This document shows positions 56,540 through 64,000 of a stretch of DNA of 64,000 bases, one piece after another. The notes under the pieces were generated by a model. That model saw only the letters and a program-made list of their open reading frames with translations. It ran no database searches and was not told where the DNA came from. This DNA is from Dastarcus helophoroides (lineage: Eukaryota > Arthropoda > Insecta > Coleoptera > Bothrideridae): contig CM053330.1 of assembly GCA_028583605.1 (NCBI GenBank), forward strand, positions 28,966,598 through 29,030,597, read 5' to 3'. How positions within the stretch are numbered: the first letter of the stretch is position 1; every line of letters starts with the position of its first letter. The translations under genes were made by a program, and so were the position numbers.

Positions 56540-57600
56540 AACCTTAACAGAATACAACAAAGAGCTTAGAAGATCCAAAAGCAAATCATGGAAGAGCTTT
56601 TGTGAGAGGGTTAAAGATATGTCCCAGTCAATGCGACTCCTGAAACTTCTATCTAAAGACCTCTCAAACGAAATAGGACTTCTCCAAAACCAAGACGGAA
56701 GTTACAGCGCCTAGAAAGTGTAAGGTTGCTTATGCGAACTCACTTTCCGGGATCTACAGAAATTGAAAAAACCCACAACAGTGCTGCGATTATTGGGAGC
56801 CATTTGCACCCCTACAATCGAGTAAAAAACCTGGCGAGGAAAATATTTACAAAAAACAAGATAAAATGGGCGGTGAATTACTTTGAGCCCTATAGGGCTC
56901 AATCACCAGAAGATAAAATCTTCCCAGCCCTACTGCAGCACGCCATAATGTAACTAATAAATACATTAGCTACAATTTTCAAAGCTAGTTACACGTTAAG
57001 CTACATCCCAGTAGCAAGAGACGTAAATGTCATCTATATACCAAAGGCAGGCAAATGACCATCTGCGTAGCATAAATCAAATAGACTCATTAGTCTAATG
57101 TCATTTCTTCTCACAACAATGGAGAAAATTGTGAACCAACACATTAGAACCGCAGTGCTGTCAAAGAATCCGCTTCATGAAAATCAATTTGTCCATCAAG
57201 AAGGCAAATCCGCAGAGACAGCCTTACGCAGTCTTGTCAAAAAGATAGAAAGTGCATACCAAACAAAGAAATAGCTCTTTGTGGATTTATAGGCATAGAG
57301 GGTGCTTTTGATAACATCTCATATGAATCCATAAAGGCAGCAGCTATCAAAAATGGTTTTGAGAAACCCAACTATCGACTGGATCGTCTCCATGTTAGAT
57401 GATAGGAGACTCAAACCAACCTTAGATAGTGATTTAGTCACAGTGAGCGCAGCAAGGGGTTGTCCCCAAAGTGGTGTTTTATCTCCACTGCTGTGGTCCA
57501 TCGGGGTTGATGACCTCTTAAATATACTGCATTACTCAGGCTTTGAGGCAATAGGTTATGCAGATGAAATGACGATAAAATCCTGTCAGATTTAATGCAT
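56540..57600 (+). pseudogene. LINE B copy 2, decayed
   Basis: Traces start at NKELRRSKSKSWKSFCERV (56555-56610). PTIDWIVSMLDDRRLKPTLD, VSAARGCPQSGVLSPLLWS and EAIGYADEMTIKS follow in ORF 57353-57595, preceded by GIEGAFDNISYESI near 57295-57335. The YADD box reads YADE. The layout is that of LINE B at 12545-14260. Its 3' end meets a satellite block at about 57600. Confidence 0.75.
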
Positions 57601-57619
57601 TTGGATTTTTACACTTTCT

Positions 57620-60600
57620 ATTTCAAGTTTAAACTGAAAATTTCGAAAAAAAGTTAAGACATCGAGCATTCAAGGCTGAAGTATAAAAAATATATCTTAA
57701 AATAATTGAACTCACAAAAAAATAAAAATTTTAAAAAAGGGGAATATTTAAGAAAAGGTATAAATTTTGTGACCGAATATTCAAAGGATTCCAAATTTTC
57801 AAAGAAAGTCAAAACCTCAGATTAAAAGAACTTAGGTTATTTAAAGAAAATTAAAATTTTTAGGAAAAGGTGAAATTTTCAGAAGAATTATATTTACAAA
57901 AATAAAAATTTTCAAAAAGGGTCTACATTTTCAAAAAGAGTGCAAATTCTGAGGTCAACTTCGAAGAAAAATCGAAATTTTGATGATAAAAGGTCGAAAT
58001 TTAAAAAAAAAGTGGAAATTTTGAAAAAGATAAACATTTAAAAAAAAAGTGAAAATTTTGAAACAATTTAGCTTTTCAAAAAATGTCAAGATATTTTGAG
58101 CAAGGTCGAAATTTAAAAAAAAATTGAGGATTTTAAAAAAAGATTTCTAAAAAAGTATATCAATTTTTACAAAAAAGTCGAAATTTTGAGAAATGATTTA
58201 AATTTTCTGTCAAAATTTTCGGAAAATGTCCAAATTTGCAAAAGTTAGCATATTGAAAATCTCGACTCTTTTGAAAATTACATTTTAAAATTTTCATGAC
58301 TTTTCAAAATTTAAACTCTTAAAATATGACCGATTTTTTACAAATTAAAAATTTCGGCTTTTCTTTGATAGTTTTAAAACTTTAAAATTTTTACTTTCTT
58401 TTAAATTTCCATCCGTTTTAAAATTTAACTATTTCTTGATATTATGACCTATCTTCAAAATTTCTACTTTTTTTCGATAACAATTTTTGAAGTAAGTACA
58501 AAAAAAACGAAATATTCAGAACAAAATTGGAAATCATATAATCTTATTTTCACAATTTTGTTTAAGTCGAAATGATGTAAGAATATTTTTGCCAAAACTT
58601 CGACTTTTTTTTTCTCAAAAAGTCCAAACCTTGAAAATGGGTTAAAATTTTAAGAAATAGTCCAAATTTTGAAAAATATAGAAATTCTGAGAAAAATTAA
58701 AATTCAGAATGTAATTTTCAAAATAGTCGAGATTTTCAAATAGTCAGAATTTCGAGAAAAAGTTGAAATTTAGAAAATTGTCACATTTCGAAAATTTCTC
58801 GACATTTCTTTTTTTTTCCTTTAGTTCGAACACAAAATGTTTGTTATTTTTTACACCACTTTCACTTTAAAATTCAAAACTGCGACAAAATGATTTATGA
58901 GTTCTTTTTTCCTTATATTTCGATTTTTTTGAAAATTTTCAAAACATTGAAATTTTTAAATTCTTCTGCAAGGAAGGTCTTCGAATCTTGACATTTTTCC
59001 GAATTTTCGACTCTTTCTGGAAATTGACTTTTTGAAAATATCGACTTTTTTGAAAATTTTTGTTACAAATTTTTATCATTTTACAAAATTTGAATTATTT
59101 CTTAAAATTTTGATCTTTATTTTAAAAATTCGATTTTATTTGAAAATTTGACACCTTTTGAAAATTTCGACTTTTGTTTGATAAGCTTGAAATTTCAAAA
59201 TTATCACTTTTTCCAAATTTCAATCTTTTTCAAAAAAGATGGAATTTTCAAATAGTCAAAATTTTGAAGAAAGGTGATCATTCTCGAATGTAAATTTTAG
59301 AAATGTCGAGATTTTCATAGATGTGGAAATTTTCAAAAGTAAAAATTTAAAAAGAATTTTCTAAATAATTCAATTTTTTTCTTAAAGAACTCAAAATGTT
59401 TATTCTTTCTTACATCATTTCGACTTTAAAACTCAGAAATGCGAAAATATGATTTTGTGAATTCTAAATTTTTGCTGAAAATTTCTATTTTTTTTAATTA
59501 AAGAAAATGATAGGCCAAAATTAGAAAAATTATAACAATTTTGACAATTTTGAAAAAGATAAAAATATTAAAAAAAGGTAATAATTTTAAAATGTAATGT
59601 AATGTAAAAGTTTAAATTTTTAAAAATCCAAAATTTCGAATAAAATCAAATATTTGGAAAACTATCCCCTTTCGAAGTTTTCGATACGTTCCAATTTTCT
59701 TTCGTGACTATAAACTCAAAATATTTACTCTTTTTCACATCATGTTGGCTTTTTAACTCGAAATTGTGATAAAGTAAATTTTTTTATAAATTCATAATTA
59801 TTCCTTAAACTTTCGATTTTTTTACCACAACATTTTTAGAAATGGTAAAATTTTCAAAATCGATTACAATTTAGAAAAACAATTACCATTTTAAAAAAGG
59901 TTGAAATTTTGAAAAATTATGAAAATTTTAGAATGTGATTTTCAAAAATGTCAAGATTTTCAAAAATGTCAAGATTTCTTAAACTGTCGAGATTTTCAAA
60001 AATTTTTAAAAATTTCAAGATTTTCAGTTTAGAGAAAAAGTCGAAAATTTGTAATATTGTGATATTGTCAACATGCAAAGTTTTCCCGAAATTTCAATTT
60101 TATTTCTTTGAATTTGAATCAAACGATTTACTTTTTCTTACATCATTTTGAGTTTAAACTCGAAATTACGAGAAAATAATTTCATGAGATCAAACATTTC
60201 TTCCAAAATTTAGAGTTCTATTCTCGGAATTCAAGAAGTCAAAATTCTAAAATTTTGAAATTGTAAATAAAATTAAGATTCCAAGAGCCAACATTTCGCG
60301 AAAATTCGAAAAATTGTCAAGATTCGAAGTGTTCTCGAAATTTCTAAATATTTTAGTGTGATACCAAATTGTCTATCCTTTCTTAAATCAGTTCGACTTA
60401 AAATTTGAAATTGGGAGAAAATGATTTTAGGAATTCCAATTTTTTTCTAGAATTTTTGACTATTTTCTTCCTAAAATTTCCAAAAATGTCGAAATTTACA
60501 AAACAGGTCTTAGTTTCTATAAACAACATAAAATAAACATTTTGAACAAAAGTAAAGGTATTAAAATGCCAGTATTATCAAAAAAAGTTAAATGTTTTAT

Positions 60601-60950
60601 ATAAGTTCAGAATATCAACAAATAGACTAAATTTCAAAAAAACAGAGTTTTGTAAAAAGTGAAAATCTTAAAAATGTCGAAATTTTAAATAAAGATTTTC
60701 AAAATTCAAAATTTTAAGAAAAATTTGGAAAATTGTCCAGATTTGAAACTTTCTGGAAATGAAAATTTCTTTTGAACCCTTTCTCCCTTACAAAATTTAG
60801 ATTTTGACCTTGACATTCGCAGAAAATGATTAAATTCCAATTTTTTTCCAACTTCGACTTGTTTTCTTGACAATTAACATTTGAAAAAAATCGAAATTTT
60901 AAAAACAGGTAAAATTTCATGAAATAACCTCAAATAAAGAAAAATTAGAC
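57620..60950. repeat. Degenerate satellite block, many orientation switches
   Basis: Plus and minus units alternate every 200-400 bp. A larger unit seems to recur: a TTT(A)CATCATTTCGACTTTAAA-like phrase appears near 58845, 59410, 59735, 60140 and 60375. Confidence 0.7.
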
Positions 60951-61014
60951 AGTCTCCTAACTGCTGTCACAAGTGGAAACTTGTTAAATGAAGTTAAAAT
61001 TCATTCTTACGAAC

Positions 61015-61094
61015 GGTCGTATGGCTCAGTGGTTAAGGCAGCAGATTTTGTTTCATAGGTCTGCTAAGTCGCGGGTTCAAATCCCGCTGTCGTC
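61015..61094 (+). tRNA. tRNA-like sequence (pseudo-tRNA or SINE head)
   Basis: An A-box region TGGCTCAGTGG (61022-61032) and a perfect T arm GCGGG-TTCAAAT-CCCGC (61071-61087) are clear. The acceptor stem pairs only weakly (one mismatch, several G-U), and the anticodon arm has an overlong loop. It therefore looks like a degenerate tRNA copy or SINE head, and no anticodon is assigned. Confidence 0.4.
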
Positions 61095-61174
61095 AACGCG
61101 TTTTTTAATTCTATTACACCTCTTATAGCTACATAGTCCTGTTAATATTTGAGCATGTTGGTAAGGCAAATTAG

Positions 61175-61260
61175 GGCGATGGTAACGCGAAACCATATGT
61201 TTCCCCCCTATCTGAAATCGTCCAACGCGCTTAAAGAAGTTTTCACTTCAAAAATCGATA
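61175..61260 (+). repeat. Dispersed repeat S, copy
   Basis: GCGATGGTAACGCGAAACCA through CTTAAAGAAGTTTTCACTTC. It lies 80 bp after the tRNA-like sequence. A further partial end lies at 61434-61470, and a minus-strand tail at 24500-24545. Confidence 0.55.
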
Positions 61261-61639
61261 CACGATAAAAAAAGTAAAAAGTAGAGTTGAGTGACATCAG
61301 CTAGTTTCTAAATAAGAAATTATAGAAAAAATACAAGAGTAAAGTGAACTTCTAGTTAGAGAACCCTGCATTAAAGAAATAGTTAATAAAATTGATAAAA
61401 ACAGTAGGGTAGTTGGTAGCGCCTGATGGTCATGCGTGATGGTAACACGAAACCGTCAGTTTACCCCCTATACATGCATTACGGGTTGAGCAATTTTCAT
61501 CATTACGCAACCCGTAATTGACACATTTATTCGAACGCGTGAGCGCGGCCTGTTGGTGTGTGAGGCACAAGCTGGTACAGCCTGGTACAGCTAGTGCGCT
61601 CAGGGATTCACAATTCACGGTGCGCATTTTGATGATGTA

Positions 61640-63823
61640 CAGTCGAAACCGGATATAACGACACTAAAGGGACCATATAACTACGGACGCTATAAGCGGT
61701 AATTGTTATAAGCAATATACATAAGTATATATGTACATAATTTGAATATGCAATATGAATGTGCATATTATGTATGTATTTAATTTAAATAAACGTAGTA
61801 AATAGGTACTCGATGTAAGAACTGGTATGCAAATAAAATTTTTTAAAAATGAACAAAAAATTTATTTAAAAATACGTTAATTCTGTACAATTAGTTTTTA
61901 AAGTAATCGGTCATTTTGGTCTGTTTTTTCTTAATTTAAGTTTTAAATATATTTTGCATGATACGTTCCATTTTCATTAAAATTTCTTGGTTAACATCAG
62001 AATTAAACTCTTCGTTAAAAGCGATAAATTTTTGTAGAGTTGTGATAGCATTAATAGCCTCGCATAGTGTTGTTGGTTGAAACTGCTCGAGTTGGTCTTC
62101 GTTCCCTTCGTCAGTGTTGTGATTACTTTCGATTTCTGCTAAAATCTCTTCATTAGTAACTGAGGCACACACGGCAACATTGTCATCTATTCCTATGAAC
62201 TCCTCTTATTTCAATTCTTGGTTCTGTGCCTAAATGAGCAGCAAATTGAGCTAGAGGTATGTTGTCTTCTTTATCTGTTGGAGACTGAAGTCGTCTTACA
62301 AGCGGAATATCATCATCGTCCTCTTCTGGTGATGCAGAAAGATCTTTGAAACCTGCATGGCGAAAGCAGTTGACTATAGTGGTCTGTGTTATCTTTTCCC
62401 AAGCTTCTGATATCATTAGAATTGCATCCAGAATGCTAATACTTTTTGTATTTTCGCCGTTTTCAACATTCTGAAGCATTTGCAACACTTGACGTTTTCT
62501 ATACTGTGTTTTTAGAGCTTTTATCACTCATTGGTTCATGGGTTATAATACAGAGGTGACCTTGGGTGGCAAAAAGACAAGTTTTATGCATTTTAGATTG
62601 GGAACGACAGGGTGAGCAGGACAGTTGTCTACTAAGAGAAGAATTTTGTTACCTTTTGCTTTCAATTGTGCATCCCAGTTTCGAAGCCATTTTTCAAAAA
62701 TTTATGTCATCCAAGACCTATTGTTGTTTCCGTATGTTACAGGTAATAAATAAATGTTCTTAAAACAACGTGGGTTTGTAGCTTTTCCGATTACTAAATG
62801 CTTTTTTTTTACGCGATCCAGTCATATTCGCAGCAACCAATACTGTAATTCTTGCTTTAGACAACTTCCCACCCTTGCATTGTTCCCCTTTGAATTTAAG
62901 CGTCTTATCAGGAGTCAAGTTAAAAAACAGTGCAGTTTCATCCACATTAAAAATTTGCTCTGGCTTGTATCCTTCGCACAGTGCAGGCCACTTATGAGAT
63001 AGCCACTCGTCCGTCACACCTTCAGGAACACCAGCAGCTTCACCACAAACTTTTCTTGCCACAATATTATGACGAGCACGGAAACGTATCCAAGATGATG
63101 GCAATCAAAATTTTCTTTTCCCGTAAGCCGAGCGAAATCGTTGGCTTTTTGTTGCAAGATCGGACCATTTATTGGGACGTTTTTTGCTATCTGGTGTTGA
63201 GACCATTTTAATAAAGCTTCTTCTATAACTTTATGCGTAGATGCCCTCGATCGTTTAATTTTCAAAGAATTGTTTTCAAAAAGAGCTTTTATTTTATCCT
63301 TATTCTTCCAAATTGTTGATATAGTGGAGTGTGGGACGCCACATTCTTTTGCAATTTCGCCATTAGACTCGCCATTTTCCAATCTCCATATAATGGGTGA
63401 TTTTTCTTCTTAAACACCTTCCTCTTTTTTTGCGACATAGTGACGCTAAAATATACCATCAAAACCAAAATTAATAAAAACAATGACACGATGATACGTA
63501 TAAACTGTCAAATGACGCACTAAATACGCAATGTCAAAAGTTAAGGGGCGCGGACGAGAGACAAAACAATCGTTCATAGAATATAATAAGGTTTAAAATA
63601 ATGCTTCATTGCTTTAAGCGATATGATGTATGATGGTTGGTCGTTATAATCGAACAATTTCGATCATTTTCGTCGTTTTAAGCGATATGACGTTTTGTAG
63701 GATGTTGTTATAGGCGGTATATTTATGCAAATGTTTATATAGAGATTCAGCCAGGACCTTGCCATTTCGTCGTAATAACCGATCCGTCGTTGTAAACGAT
63801 GTCGTTATATCCGGTTTCCACTG
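61640..63823 (-). mobile_element. Tigger/pogo-like DNA transposon
   Basis: Terminal inverted repeats of 23 bp (CAGTCGAAACCGGATATAAC... and its counterpart at 63801-63823, starting CAGTGGAAACC) differ at one position. They are flanked by TA at 61638-61639 and 63824-63825. Subterminal zones (61680-61720, 63600-63800) repeat short TTATAAGC/TTTTAAGCGATATGACG words. The 2.18-kb length and TA duplication fit Tigger/pogo. The only ORFs are remnants of its transposase on the minus strand. Confidence 0.9.
61936..63489 (-). pseudogene. Tigger transposase, broken
   Basis: The parts run in order on the minus strand. The N-terminal CENP-B/HTH region is at 63490-63014 (GEIAKECGVPHSTIS, then KWSQHQ). The DDE block with FNVDETALFF is within 62760-63104. 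The second acidic site LLVDNCPAH is near 62600-62640. The C-terminal DAILMISEAW region lies at 62183-62527, with an acidic tail to 61936. I see at least three frame changes: near 63370, near 63090, and in the A-run at 62802-62811. At least three in-frame stops fall near 62675 and 62525-62545. Motif order is normal, so this is recent decay, not rearrangement. The protein cannot be made intact. Confidence 0.85.
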
Positions 63824-64000
63824 TAATTTATTAATTATATTAAATTTATTTAGTTATTTGTCGGCGATCGAGGTGTTCGGATGATAGTAATCCAGATAGG
63901 CGTGGGGGCCGGTCGACTTTCTTCCTCATTATTGTGCCAGGTACCGCTTTGATGCGGGAGAGTACAGCCCTTGGTGTGCGGTAATAGCTTCTCAATAAAG

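Overview
The window is AT-rich, repeat-dominated eukaryotic DNA, most likely from an insect with a large genome; a beetle is plausible but not proven. Reasons: one gene encodes a secreted single-domain von Willebrand factor C (SVWC, Vago-like) protein, a family typical of arthropods. It has small exons and introns of 4-5 kb. Around it lies a dense, nested mix of non-LTR retrotransposons, a Penelope-like element, solo LTRs, Tigger/pogo, hAT and mariner-like DNA elements. Apart from one unassigned candidate exon at 55917-56097 (minus), I find no other credible host gene.

Layout. 1-4440: degenerate 18-mer-type satellite and unassigned DNA. 4440-7960: about eleven diverged ~130-bp tandem units, split by an LTR fragment (5969-6200) and a LINE (6200-7390). 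7960-11300: satellite, a hammerhead-bearing fragment and a tRNA-type SINE. 11380-16090: a LINE carrying an inserted second LINE and a solo LTR. 16395-18030: a dispersed repeat split by a foldback element and by an 828-bp hammerhead-bearing element with a 12-bp target duplication. 18940-24500: satellite interrupted by a Penelope-like GIY-YIG element. 24590-26132: a long-TIR element with a small insertion. 28500-31390: satellite. 31435-38971: a giant inverted repeat with ~2.4-kb arms. 40010-42065: satellite. 43100-52946: the SVWC gene, with introns full of transposons. 53795-57600: another dispersed repeat copy, two LINE remnants and the candidate exon. 57620-60950: satellite. 61015-63823: tRNA-like sequence and a decayed Tigger element.

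The most interesting signal is a set of hammerhead-ribozyme motifs. Element 17070-17897 has two head-to-tail copies 466 nt apart, on the minus strand, with CTGACGA, a 4-bp stem II, GAAAC and a palindromic stem III (ACTAGT). Element 46952-47871 has an apparently perfect one on the plus strand, with stem III ACCGGT, and a decayed one on the minus strand. Related hammerhead-like layouts occur in a foldback family (stem III ACGCGT) and beside the Penelope-like GIY-YIG ORF (stem III ACGT). This fits what is known of Penelope-like elements and retrozymes. Several distinct families appear to coexist in one 64-kb window.

The second theme is a very degenerate satellite built from GTCGAAATTTTC-AAAAAA-like words. 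It fills well over a third of the window in blocks whose orientation often flips. At least one block (43910-46690) is the cargo of a hAT-type element with matching 8-bp target duplications, which suggests one way the satellite spreads.
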